Positions 18,609-26,655 of a stretch of DNA of 64,000 bases are shown one piece after another (within the stretch, counting starts at the first letter, position 1; each line of letters starts with the position of its first letter). Both the position numbers and the translations under genes were made by a program. The stretch comes from CAMLOF01 sp041913045 (GTDB lineage Bacteria > Pseudomonadota > Gammaproteobacteria > Burkholderiales > Burkholderiaceae_C): positions 26,100-90,099 of the forward strand of contig JAYSGB010000014.1 of assembly GCA_041913045.1 (NCBI GenBank), read 5' to 3'. The notes below the pieces were generated by a model. The model made no database searches. It was given only the letters and a program-made list of their open reading frames with translations, and was not told the DNA's origin.

Positions 18609-19265
18609 TCAGCGCTTGGGCAACAGCTTGCGCAGTTCAGGCCATACATTGTCCAGCATGCGTGCCTGGGCGCTTTCGTTCGGGTGGATGCGGTCGGCCT
18701 GGAACAGGGCGACGGGGTCAGGCCCGTCCGCCACGCCCTTTAGGAAGAAGGGAAGCAAGGCGGCTTTTTCAGCCTTGGCCACATTGGCGAACACCTGCCG
18801 GAATTCCTGCGCGTAGCGAGCGCCGTAGTTGGGCGGCATCTCCATGCCCAGCAGCAGAACCTTGGCACCCGCCTCACGGGCCTGGCGAGCCATGGCCTGC
18901 AGGTTGTCCCGGGTCATGTCCAGCGGCAGGCCGCGCAGTGCGTCGTTGCCGCCGAGTTCGATGACCACGGTAGCGGGCCTGTGTTGCTGCAGCAGCGTGG
19001 GCAGGCGCGAGCGGCCGCCCGATGTGGTGTCGCCGCTGATGCTGGCGTTGACCACGCGCACGCCAGCCTTGTTGCTGGCAAGACGCTGTTCCAGCAACGC
19101 CACCCAGCCGCTGCCACGGCGCAGCCCGTATTCGGCGCTGAGCGAGTCCCCCACAATCAGCACAACGGGCTCTGGCTCGGCCCAGGCAGGGCAAGACCCC
19201 ACGAGGGCGGCCAGCGCGGTGATGGCGTTAAAGTGTCGTCGATTCAACTTGAAGAGCCTTTCCAT
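18609..19265 (-). CDS. tesA: SGNH-family esterase/thioesterase TesA-like (periplasmic)
   Basis: GDSL/SGNH hydrolase like E. coli TesA (acyl-CoA thioesterase I/lysophospholipase L1). The product has a signal peptide ending near AWA, block I GDSLS (nucleophile Ser41), block III GGND and the catalytic IHPNE at the C-terminus, 218 residues in all. The ATG at 19265 has no clear ribosome site. A TTG at 19247, preceded by GGAAAGG at good spacing and encoding NRRHFNAIT as a cleaner signal peptide, is a strong alternative. It is divergent from a LolD/YbbA-type ATPase, an arrangement shared with E. coli tesA-ybbA. Confidence 0.9.
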   Translation of the reverse strand: MERLFKLNRRHFNAITALAALVGSCPAWAEPEPVVLIVGDSLSAEYGLRRGSGWVALLEQRLASNKAGVRVVNASISGDTTSGGRSRLPTLLQQHRPATVVIELGGNDALRGLPLDMTRDNLQAMARQAREAGAKVLLLGMEMPPNYGARYAQEFRQVFANVAKAEKAALLPFFLKGVADGPDPVALFQADRIHPNESAQARMLDNVWPELRKLLPKR

Positions 19266-19953
19266 GTCGGATGTGATGATCGCAGTGCAGAACCTGTCGA
19301 AGTCGGTGAGCGACGCCACGGGCCAGCTGGACATTTTGCGCGAGGTCGATTTCGAGCTCTACAAGGGCGAGACGGTGGCTATCGTCGGGGCATCAGGCTC
19401 TGGAAAGAGTACCTTGCTGGCCATAGTTGCGGGGTTGGATACGCCCAGCGCGGGAACGGTTCACATCGACGGCACCGATATTTTCGCGCTGGACGAAGAC
19501 CAGCGCGCGGCCTTGCGGGCACAGAAGGTGGGTTTTGTGTTCCAGAGCTTCCAGTTGCTGGGCAACCTCACGGCGCTGGAAAACGTGATGCTGCCGCTGG
19601 AGCTGGCTGGCCGACGTGACGCGCGCACTGCCGCCACCGAGATGCTGCGGCGCGTGGGGTTGGGTGAGCGCCTGGGGCACTACCCCAAGGTGCTTTCTGG
19701 CGGCGAGCAGCAGCGCGTGGCGCTGGCCCGCGCTTTTGTGGTGCGTCCGGCGGTACTGCTGGCCGACGAGCCTACGGGCAGCCTGGACTTTGCCACGGGC
19801 GAGCGCGTGATGGAGCTCATGTTCGAGCTGAACCGTGAACTGGGCACGACGCTCGTTCTGGTGACGCACGACCGGGCCATTGCCCAGCGCTGTGAGCGCC
19901 GCATCACCATCGAAGCCGGGCGGGCCAGTGAGCCCGCGTTGGCCGAAGCGTGA
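19264..19953 (+). CDS. ABC transporter ATP-binding protein, LolD/YbbA type
   Basis: ATPase of the MacB/LolD-like class, which usually powers mechanotransmission or lipid-linked export together with an FtsX-type permease. The 229-residue product has Walker A GASGSGKST (42-50), Q-loop VFQSFQLL, signature LSGGEQQRVALARA and Walker B VLLADEPTGSLD. The start ATG at 19264 overlaps the annotated tesA start on the other strand. No permease gene follows; rlmB is next, 10 bases downstream. By position it corresponds to E. coli ybbA, where the permease ybbP is adjacent. Confidence 0.92.
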   Translation: MSDVMIAVQNLSKSVSDATGQLDILREVDFELYKGETVAIVGASGSGKSTLLAIVAGLDTPSAGTVHIDGTDIFALDEDQRAALRAQKVGFVFQSFQLLGNLTALENVMLPLELAGRRDARTAATEMLRRVGLGERLGHYPKVLSGGEQQRVALARAFVVRPAVLLADEPTGSLDFATGERVMELMFELNRELGTTLVLVTHDRAIAQRCERRITIEAGRASEPALAEA

Positions 19954-19963
19954 TAATCCGGGG

Positions 19964-20710
19964 ATGTCCTCTCCCAAAGTTCTGTTCGGCTTCCATGCCG
20001 TTGGCGTGCGCCTGAAGACGGCACCCGCATCCATCATCGAGATTTACGTTGACCCGTCGCGCCGCGACGCGCGCATGAAGCAGTTCCTGGAACGCGCCAA
20101 GGAAGCAGGCGCGCGGCTGATCGAGGCCGACAGCCTGCGCATAGCCAAGCTCGCAGGTAGCCACGGGCACCAGGGGGTGGCCGCGCGCGTGGAGCCAGTG
20201 GCGCAAGCCCGCTCGCTTGACGACCTGCTGGACCAACTGGAGCAGGGCGGTGGCGACGCGCCCTTGCTGCTGGTGCTGGATGGCGTGACCGACCCGCACA
20301 ACCTGGGCGCATGCCTGCGTGTGGCCGATGGTGCTGGTGCACAGGCGGTGATCGCGCCCAAGGACCATGCCGCAGGCATCAACGCTACGGTGGCCAAGGT
20401 GGCCAGCGGTGCGGCAGAAACGGTGCCCTACTTCATGGTGACCAACCTTGCGCGCACGCTCAATGAGTTGAAGGAGCGCAACGTCTGGATCATCGGCACG
20501 AGCGATGACGCGCCCAAGACCATCTACCAGGTGGACCTGAAAGGCCCTGTGGCGCTGGTGCTGGGGGCTGAAGGACCTGGCATGCGCCAGCTCACGCGCA
20601 AGACCTGTGATGAACTGGTGAGTATCCCCATGCGCGGCGCAGTGGAAAGCCTGAACGTTTCCGTGGCCAGCGCCGTGTGCCTTTACGAGGCGCTGCGCCA
20701 GCGTTCCTGA
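19964..20710 (+). CDS. rlmB: 23S rRNA (guanosine-2'-O-)-methyltransferase RlmB
   Basis: SpoU-class (SPOUT) methyltransferase that modifies G2251 of 23S rRNA. The 248-residue product has an N-terminal substrate-binding domain starting LFGFHAVGV. The three SpoU motifs follow: DPHNLGACLRVA, LGAEGPGMR and SIPMRGAVESLNVSVASAV, the last with the knot-forming residues. A longer open frame exists, but the ATG at 19964 begins the conserved domain. A GATAAT box lies at 19952-19957, overlapping the previous stop. Confidence 0.93.
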   Translation: MSSPKVLFGFHAVGVRLKTAPASIIEIYVDPSRRDARMKQFLERAKEAGARLIEADSLRIAKLAGSHGHQGVAARVEPVAQARSLDDLLDQLEQGGGDAPLLLVLDGVTDPHNLGACLRVADGAGAQAVIAPKDHAAGINATVAKVASGAAETVPYFMVTNLARTLNELKERNVWIIGTSDDAPKTIYQVDLKGPVALVLGAEGPGMRQLTRKTCDELVSIPMRGAVESLNVSVASAVCLYEALRQRS

Positions 20711-20725
20711 TCCGCTCCGGGCTGG

Positions 20726-21322
20726 TCAGATCCAGCCCATTGCGCCCAGCACGGCGCCTGTACCCAGCATCCACAGCAGGTGCAGCTTGGTGCGCCACAC
20801 CAGCAGGGCGCTCACCAGGGTGAGCAGCCAAAGCCGCCAGTCGCGCTCTGGGTTGTCGTGCGCCGCGCTCAACACCCAGCCGGTGGCAATGAGCAGGGCG
20901 ATGACGATGGGCGCCATGCCTTGCTTGAACGCCTTCACTTCGCGCCGCTCGCGGTTGTGGTGCGCCCAGCGCGTGGCCACGTAGGTGAGGGTGGAAGAGG
21001 GCAGCAGGATGGCGGCCATGGTCAGAAATACGCCAAGCGCGCCCAGGGGCCAGGCGGCCATGCCAGCCGCAACGCCGCCACCGGCGTTGACGCCTACCGT
21101 CCAGCCCACCAGCGCAACAAACAGCACGTTCGGCCCCGGTGCGGCCTGCGCCAGTGCAATGGACGCCGTGAACTGGGCGTCGGTCAGCCAAGCCTGTTGT
21201 GTCACGAGGTAGCGGTGCATGTCGGGCGCCGTGGTGATGGCGCCGCCCACCGCCAGCAGGGACAGCATCAGGAAATGCAGGAAGATCTGGAGCCAGTCAT
21301 TGGCGTGCAGGGTGATGGTCAT
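20726..21322 (-). CDS. Chromate transporter family protein, half-size (CHR domain, second of pair)
   Basis: Inner-membrane protein with a single CHR domain, about 198 residues, as in short-chain chromate transporters that act as a heteromeric pair. The conserved AQAAPGPNVLFVALVG motif and about five to six hydrophobic segments are visible. The ATG at 21322 overlaps the stop of the upstream CHR gene (ATGA), which supports coupled translation in a 1:1 complex. The ion moved could be chromate or sulfate-like, or something else; family membership does not prove chromate export. Confidence 0.87.
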   Translation of the reverse strand: MTITLHANDWLQIFLHFLMLSLLAVGGAITTAPDMHRYLVTQQAWLTDAQFTASIALAQAAPGPNVLFVALVGWTVGVNAGGGVAAGMAAWPLGALGVFLTMAAILLPSSTLTYVATRWAHHNRERREVKAFKQGMAPIVIALLIATGWVLSAAHDNPERDWRLWLLTLVSALLVWRTKLHLLWMLGTGAVLGAMGWI

Positions 21323-21930
21323 GCCCTGCTCCCAGCCCATGGTCGGCCCAGGCAATGCCAGGCCCACAGGCACGCCACGCTGCCCAGCCCCAGCAGAACC
21401 CAGGCCAGCGGCAGCCGCAGCAATGCGATGGCCACGAATGTGGCTGCAGCGAAACCCCAGCAGACGAAGCGTCCCATCACGTTGTTTTGCAGCGCGCCGA
21501 TCAACTTCAGCCCAGTGGCGGTAATGAGCCCCGCAGCGACGGCCCCCATGCCACGCAGAGCGCCCAGCGCCGCAGGCGCGCCAGCGATGCTGGAGAAGGC
21601 AACAGCCAGGACCACCGCCACCAACAATGGGGCCAGCAGCATGCCTGCCAGTGCAGCCAGGGCGCCCGGCAGGCCGAAGTAGCGCCCGCCTATCATCAGC
21701 GACAGGTTAACCACGTTGGGGCCGGGCAGGATTTGCGCCACCGCCCAGTCTTCGACGAACTGGTCGCGGGTCAGCCAGCGCTTCTTGTCCACCAACTCCC
21801 GTTGCACCACGGCCAGTACACCGCCAAAGCCCTGCAACGCCAACCAGGTGAAGGACAGGAAGAGGTCGGTCTTGGACCGGGGCTGTGCCGGGGCCTCGGC
21901 GCCATCAGGCCGGGTTTGCGCAGGAGTCAT
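21319..21930 (-). CDS. Chromate transporter family protein, half-size (CHR domain, first of pair)
   Basis: Single-CHR-domain membrane protein of 203 residues, partner of the overlapping gene at 20726-21322. It has the FTWLALQGFGG segment near the N-terminus, the hallmark ILPGPNVVNLSLMIG motif and long hydrophobic helices. It follows the SDR gene by 13 bases and is probably in one operon with yigZ and fabG. There is no neighbouring resistance regulator such as chrB, so a dedicated chromate-resistance role is not shown. Confidence 0.87.
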   Translation of the reverse strand: MTPAQTRPDGAEAPAQPRSKTDLFLSFTWLALQGFGGVLAVVQRELVDKKRWLTRDQFVEDWAVAQILPGPNVVNLSLMIGGRYFGLPGALAALAGMLLAPLLVAVVLAVAFSSIAGAPAALGALRGMGAVAAGLITATGLKLIGALQNNVMGRFVCWGFAAATFVAIALLRLPLAWVLLGLGSVACLWAWHCLGRPWAGSRA

Positions 21931-21943
21931 TCGGTCTCAGGCT

Positions 21944-22687
21944 TCAAACCGTCATGCCGCCGCAGACTTCAATGACCGCGCCGTTGACGTAGCTGGCCTC
22001 GTCGCTGGCCAGGAAGGCATAGACGTTGGCAATTTCCTCAGGGCGGCCAAGGCGCTTGAGCGGGACTTTGTGTTCCATTTCCTGCAGCACCTTTTCAGGG
22101 ATGGTCTGCAGGATGGGGGTGCTGACGAAGCCTGGCGCCACGGCGTTGACGCGCACGCCTTTGGGGCCGAGTTCGCGGCTCCAGGTCTTGGTGAAGCCGA
22201 TCACGCCGAACTTGGTGGCGGCGTAGTTGGTCTGGCCAAAGTTGCCATAGATGCCCACGACCGAAGACGCGTTCAGGATGACGCCGCCGCCCTGTGCCAC
22301 CATGGCGTCTGCCACTGCCTGGGCGCAGTGGAACACGCCACGCAGGTTCACGTCGACCACACGGTCGAACTGCTCTTCGGTCATCTTTTGCAGGCGTGCG
22401 TCCTGGGTGATGCCAGCGTTGTTGACCAGCACGTCAATACGACCCCAGCGCTGCAGCACCTGCTTCACGACGTCGTCCACCTGGGGGCGCTGGGTCACGT
22501 CCATGGTGAAACCGTGGGCTTGAGCACCCGCAGCCTGGCATTGCGTCACCACGCTGTCCACGTTGGAGGGGTTGACATCGCAAACGATGACGATTGCGCC
22601 CTCCTGTGCAAACTTGAGCGCCGTGGCTGCACCAATACCCTGGCCTGCGCCAGTGACGATGCTGACTTTTCCTTCAAGACGTTTCAT
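21944..22687 (-). CDS. fabG: SDR oxidoreductase, FabG/PhaB type (3-oxoacyl-ACP or acetoacetyl-CoA reductase)
   Basis: NAD(P)H-dependent short-chain dehydrogenase of 247 residues. It has TGAGQGIG (12-19) for cofactor binding, NNAG (89-92), and the catalytic Ser141/Ser142, Tyr155 and Lys159 (YAATK). The C-terminal GRPEEIANVYAFLASDEASYVNG is typical of beta-ketoacyl reductases. No other fatty-acid or PHA synthesis gene is nearby, so it is probably not the main fab-cluster FabG. It could serve polyhydroxyalkanoate or other reductions. Confidence 0.83.
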   Translation of the reverse strand: MKRLEGKVSIVTGAGQGIGAATALKFAQEGAIVIVCDVNPSNVDSVVTQCQAAGAQAHGFTMDVTQRPQVDDVVKQVLQRWGRIDVLVNNAGITQDARLQKMTEEQFDRVVDVNLRGVFHCAQAVADAMVAQGGGVILNASSVVGIYGNFGQTNYAATKFGVIGFTKTWSRELGPKGVRVNAVAPGFVSTPILQTIPEKVLQEMEHKVPLKRLGRPEEIANVYAFLASDEASYVNGAVIEVCGGMTV

Positions 22688-22734
22688 GGGGATTGCGGGC
22701 TGCAGGCCCGGATGGGAAGAAGATGCTTCACATC

Positions 22735-23340
22735 TTAATCAACTGCAGGAGGGTCTTCCTTCAGCCAGCGGAGCTTGCCTTGTCCGCCATCGTTCAGGCG
22801 CTGAATCAAATCGGGCGCTTGGGGTTCGGGCAAGCGCCAGCGCAGGGTCACCTCGTCTGCGTGGCTCACGTCCAGCAGTTGAGCTTGGGCAGACTGCAGC
22901 TCGCGCCGCAGCCAGCCTTCCAGTGCGTAGGGTACCTGGCAGGCAAGGGTGGCCTGGCGTTCACGGGCCACTTTTGGCGCGTCCAGCAGGGCTTGGGCTA
23001 CTGCGTCTGTATAGGCGCGTACCAGCCCGCCCGCCCCCAGTTTGACGCCGCCGAAGTAGCGCACCACGGTGGCCAGCACGCCTTCCAGGTCCTGGTGACG
23101 CAGCACGTCCAACATGGGCCGCCCGGCAGTGCCACTCGGTTCGCCGTCGTCTACTGCCGCCGACTGGCCGCCCGCGAGCAGCGCCCAGCACACGTGGGCC
23201 GCACCGGGGTGCTGCTGCCAGAGCTGCTGCACGATGGCCTGTGCCTGGGTGCGCCCCTCGACAGGCTGCACGCACGCAATGAAACGGCTCTTCTTGATGA
23301 TGAGTTCGTGGTGTACCGGGTGGGGCAGCGTGAAAGCCAT
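22735..23340 (-). CDS. yigZ: YigZ/IMPACT family protein
   Basis: UPF0029/IMPACT-family protein of 201 residues; bacterial members are of uncertain function, while the eukaryotic relative IMPACT modulates GCN2 signalling. The hallmark segments DDGEPSGTAGRPML and VVRYFGGVKLGAGGLVRAYTDA are both present, followed by a C-terminal ferredoxin-like domain. It is the first gene of a probable minus-strand operon with fabG and the two CHR genes, and is divergent from the asparaginase gene. Confidence 0.88.
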   Translation of the reverse strand: MAFTLPHPVHHELIIKKSRFIACVQPVEGRTQAQAIVQQLWQQHPGAAHVCWALLAGGQSAAVDDGEPSGTAGRPMLDVLRHQDLEGVLATVVRYFGGVKLGAGGLVRAYTDAVAQALLDAPKVARERQATLACQVPYALEGWLRRELQSAQAQLLDVSHADEVTLRWRLPEPQAPDLIQRLNDGGQGKLRWLKEDPPAVD

Positions 23341-23424
23341 GAGGCAGGAAGCTTAACGGATCCGGACCTGCCCAGCGGCTAGACTAGTTCCTTTGAGAAC
23401 TCAGACAGTGCAGAGGAACGAACA

Positions 23425-24390
23425 ATGAACGCGAACAAGCTGGTCGTGCTGGGCATGGGGGGCACGATTGCAGGCCGTGCTGCGAACGCGGCAGATCACG
23501 TAGGGTACGTAGCCGGGGAAGTGCCCGTTGGTGACTTGCTGGTGGGCTTGCCCACGCCAGAGGGAGTGCAGGTGATCTGTGAGCAGGTGGCGCAGCTGGA
23601 CAGCAAGGACATGGGGCCCGTCCCATGGCGTGCCCTGCTCAAGCGAGTTGATGCTTGCCTGGCCGATCCCTCTGTACAAGGCATTGTCGTGACGCACGGC
23701 ACCGACACCTTGGAGGAGACCGCTTATCTGCTGCAGGCCGTGCTGGCACCTGTCAAACCCGTGGTACTGACCTGCGCCATGCGGCCTTCAACTGCCTTGG
23801 TGCCCGATGGGCCACAGAACCTGGTGGACGCCATGCAGGTGGTCAGCGAGCCCGGGGCGCGTGGCGTGGTGGCCGTTTGTGCCGGGCAGGTGCATGCGGC
23901 GCAACTTGTGCAAAAGGTGCATACCTACAGGACCGACGCCTTCGATTCCGGCGACGCCGGGCCCCTGGGTATGGTGGAGGCAGGACGGCTGACCCTTTGG
24001 CAGCCGTGGCCCGTCCAAGCGTCCCCTGAACCCGCGTTGCTGGAGAAACTCTTGACGACAGAGGTGTGGCCGCGCGTTGAGTGGATCACCAGCCACGGGG
24101 GCGCAGATGGCCTGCTTGTGCGCGCTCTGATGGCACAATCGCTCGAATCCGGTGTATCGCCGCTGCGCGGGCTGGTGGTGGCTGGAACTGGGAACGGCAC
24201 TCTTCACCACGATCTGGAGGCTGCGCTGGCGCAAGCCGAGGCAGCAGGTGTCGTCGTATGGCGCACCAGCCGTTGTTCGCAAGGGCGTGTGCTCGCCTCG
24301 GAACACTCACGTCTGCCAGCCGCGCCGGGCCAGTTGCAGCCTGCCAAGGCGCGTCTGGCATTGCAGTTGCACTTGATCAGCGCCAGTTGA
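23425..24390 (+). CDS. Asparaginase (type I-like, cytoplasmic)
   Basis: Hydrolyses L-asparagine to aspartate and ammonia. The two asparaginase signatures are visible: GMGGTIAG with nucleophile Thr14, and THGTDTLEETAY with Thr90 and Asp94. The product has 321 residues and no signal peptide, so it should act in the cytosol. The ATG has AGAGGA at the right distance. It is followed by ligA after 33 bases, without an obvious functional link. Glutaminase side activity cannot be excluded. Confidence 0.9.
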   Translation: MNANKLVVLGMGGTIAGRAANAADHVGYVAGEVPVGDLLVGLPTPEGVQVICEQVAQLDSKDMGPVPWRALLKRVDACLADPSVQGIVVTHGTDTLEETAYLLQAVLAPVKPVVLTCAMRPSTALVPDGPQNLVDAMQVVSEPGARGVVAVCAGQVHAAQLVQKVHTYRTDAFDSGDAGPLGMVEAGRLTLWQPWPVQASPEPALLEKLLTTEVWPRVEWITSHGGADGLLVRALMAQSLESGVSPLRGLVVAGTGNGTLHHDLEAALAQAEAAGVVVWRTSRCSQGRVLASEHSRLPAAPGQLQPAKARLALQLHLISAS

Positions 24391-24407
24391 CTGCTGCCCG
24401 CCTCGGG

Positions 24408-24413
24408 CACAAT
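24408..24413 (+). promoter_or_regulatory. Possible -10 box (CACAAT) close to the ligA start
   Basis: CACAAT lies 10 bases before the ligA ATG, in the 33-base gap after the asparaginase gene. If used, it would give a leader of only a few bases. The -35 is not recognisable, so the call is weak. Confidence 0.28.
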
Positions 24414-24423
24414 CACAGGCCTT

Positions 24424-26598
24424 ATGGCCCAAGAACCGTCTGCTGCGCTGCTCGAGCGCGCTCGCGCCCTTCGCGAGCAGTTGAACCACCACGCCCGCCT
24501 GTATTACGTGCTTGACGCGCCGGTCATACCGGACGCCGAATACGATAGGCTTTTCCGGGAGTTGCAGGAGCTGGAAGCGGCTCACCCATCACTGCTGACC
24601 GCTGATTCCCCGACGCAGCGAGTGGGTGGCCGCGTGCTGGACGGTTTTGCCACGGTGCGCCACCGCGTGCCCATGCTCAGCATCCGCACCGAGACCGACA
24701 CCGAGGCCACCGGCGCGCAGGCCTTTGATGCTCGAGTGCGCAAGGAGTTGGAGCTTGACGCCAGTGCGGCGCCAGTCGAATACGTTGCCGAGCCCAAGTT
24801 CGACGGCTTGGCCATCAGCCTGCGTTATGAAGCAGGTGTGCTGATGCAAGCGGCCACGCGTGGCGACGGGGAACAAGGCGAGGACGTGACCCAGAACATC
24901 CGCACGATCGGGCAGATTCCCTTGCGCCTGCTGGACGCAGAAGGCAGCCCAAAGGTGCCTCCGGTTGTGGAGATTCGCGGCGAGGTTTACATGCGCCGTG
25001 ATGATTTTGAGGCGCTCAACGAACGTCAGCGTGAGCGCATAGCCGCCGGAGCCAAAGGCGAAAAAACCTTCGTCAATCCACGCAACGCCGCCGCAGGGGC
25101 GGTGCGCCAGCTTGATCCAGCCATTGCCGCCCAGCGTCCATTGAGCTTCTTTGCCTACGGCCTGGGTGACATCACGCCGCCCGCCGAGGGAGGACCTGCC
25201 TTTGCCGCCCATATGGAGGTGATGCAGACGCTGCGCGCGTGGGGCATGCCTGTGTCTGAACTGGTGCAAGTCTGCCGGGGAGCGGATGAACTGGTGGCCT
25301 ACCATCAGCGTGTGGGTGGTTTGCGTGACACCCTTCCGTTCGACATTGACGGCGTGGTCTACAAGGTCAACCGGCTGGACTGGCAGCGGGAACTCGGTTT
25401 CGTGACCCGCGAACCGCGCTGGGCCGTGGCCCACAAGTATCCGGCCCAGGAACAGATGACGACGGTATTGGCCATCGATGTGCAGGTGGGCCGCACTGGC
25501 AAGCTCACGCCCGTGGCCAAGTTGGCCCCGGTGTTTGTGGGCGGCGTCACGGTGACCAACGCCACGCTGCACAACGAAGACGAGGTACAGCGCAAAGACG
25601 TGCGTGTGGGTGACACGGTCATTGTGCGCCGCGCGGGGGACGTGATCCCCGAGGTGGTGGCCGTGGTGCCTGCGGGTGGTATGCACGTGGCTGGTGACGA
25701 GACCGTTGTTGGCGAGGCATTGGCGGTGCCAGGCAACGCTGTACAGCCGGGCTTGTTCGACCCTGTGCCTGCCAACCCGCGCGGTGCGGTGTTCCATTTG
25801 CCCGCCACTTGCCCGGTCTGCGGCAGCGCCGTCGTGCGTGAAGAGGGCGAAGCCAACCATTACTGTACAGGCGGTCTGTTCTGCTCAGCCCAGCGCAAGC
25901 AGGCGTTGCTGCACTATGCCCAGCGACGTGCGATGGACATTGAGGGTCTGGGCGAAAAACTGGTGGACCAGCTGGTCGATGGCGGTGTGGTCAATACGCT
26001 GCCTGATCTCTACAAACTCGGTCTCACGTCACTAGCCGCGTTGGACCGTATGGCGGACAAGTCAGCCCAGAACCTGCTCGCGGCGCTCGAAAAATCGAAA
26101 AGCACAACGCTGCCACGTTTTCTCTTCGCCCTCGGCATTCGCCATGTGGGTGAAGCCACCGCCAAAGAGTTTTTCAGGCATTTCGGTAGTCTTGACAATA
26201 TCTTGCAGGCATCTGTTGAGGATTTGCTTCAAGTTCGTGACGTGGGCCCCGTGGTGGCGCGCAGCCTGCACACCTTCTTCCAGCAACCCCACAACCGCGA
26301 GGTGGTGGAGCAGCTGAGGGCCTGTGGCGTGCACTGGCCGGAGGGCGACATGGCACCTTCGGCGCCTCAGGTTCTGGCGGGCAAGACGTTGGTGCTGACG
26401 GGGACCTTGCCCACCCTCACGCGTGACGAGGCCAAAGCCATGATTGAAGCAGCCGGAGGCAAGGTGAGTGGTTCCGTCAGCAAGAAAACCAGCTATGTCG
26501 TGGCCGGGGCTGAAGCCGGAAGCAAGCTCGATAAGGCGCAGGAACTGGGTGTCAGCGTGATCGACGAAGCTGGCCTGAAGGCTTTGCTCGCTGCCTGA
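24424..26598 (+). CDS. ligA: NAD-dependent DNA ligase LigA
   Basis: Essential replicative and repair ligase that uses NAD+. The 724-residue product has the adenylation motif KFDG (Lys125), an OB-fold, a four-cysteine zinc finger (CPVC then YCTGGLFC), helix-hairpin-helix repeats (about 540-640) and a C-terminal BRCT domain from about 645 (LAGKTLVLTGTLPTLTR). It is some 50 residues longer than E. coli LigA; extra residues lie before the KFDG motif and between the OB-fold and the zinc finger. Convergent with glnD. Confidence 0.97.
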   Translation: MAQEPSAALLERARALREQLNHHARLYYVLDAPVIPDAEYDRLFRELQELEAAHPSLLTADSPTQRVGGRVLDGFATVRHRVPMLSIRTETDTEATGAQAFDARVRKELELDASAAPVEYVAEPKFDGLAISLRYEAGVLMQAATRGDGEQGEDVTQNIRTIGQIPLRLLDAEGSPKVPPVVEIRGEVYMRRDDFEALNERQRERIAAGAKGEKTFVNPRNAAAGAVRQLDPAIAAQRPLSFFAYGLGDITPPAEGGPAFAAHMEVMQTLRAWGMPVSELVQVCRGADELVAYHQRVGGLRDTLPFDIDGVVYKVNRLDWQRELGFVTREPRWAVAHKYPAQEQMTTVLAIDVQVGRTGKLTPVAKLAPVFVGGVTVTNATLHNEDEVQRKDVRVGDTVIVRRAGDVIPEVVAVVPAGGMHVAGDETVVGEALAVPGNAVQPGLFDPVPANPRGAVFHLPATCPVCGSAVVREEGEANHYCTGGLFCSAQRKQALLHYAQRRAMDIEGLGEKLVDQLVDGGVVNTLPDLYKLGLTSLAALDRMADKSAQNLLAALEKSKSTTLPRFLFALGIRHVGEATAKEFFRHFGSLDNILQASVEDLLQVRDVGPVVARSLHTFFQQPHNREVVEQLRACGVHWPEGDMAPSAPQVLAGKTLVLTGTLPTLTRDEAKAMIEAAGGKVSGSVSKKTSYVVAGAEAGSKLDKAQELGVSVIDEAGLKALLAA

Positions 26599-26655
26599 CA
26601 ACGGTCGTTGCCGTCATGCGAGGCAGCCAGATTCGCGGGCGCAGTTTTTTCCTGC

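Noticed and set aside
26599..26655. Possible terminator between convergent ligA and glnD
   Set aside because: The ACGG/CCGT arms are short and the T-run lies well apart from them, so a hairpin terminator is not supported.
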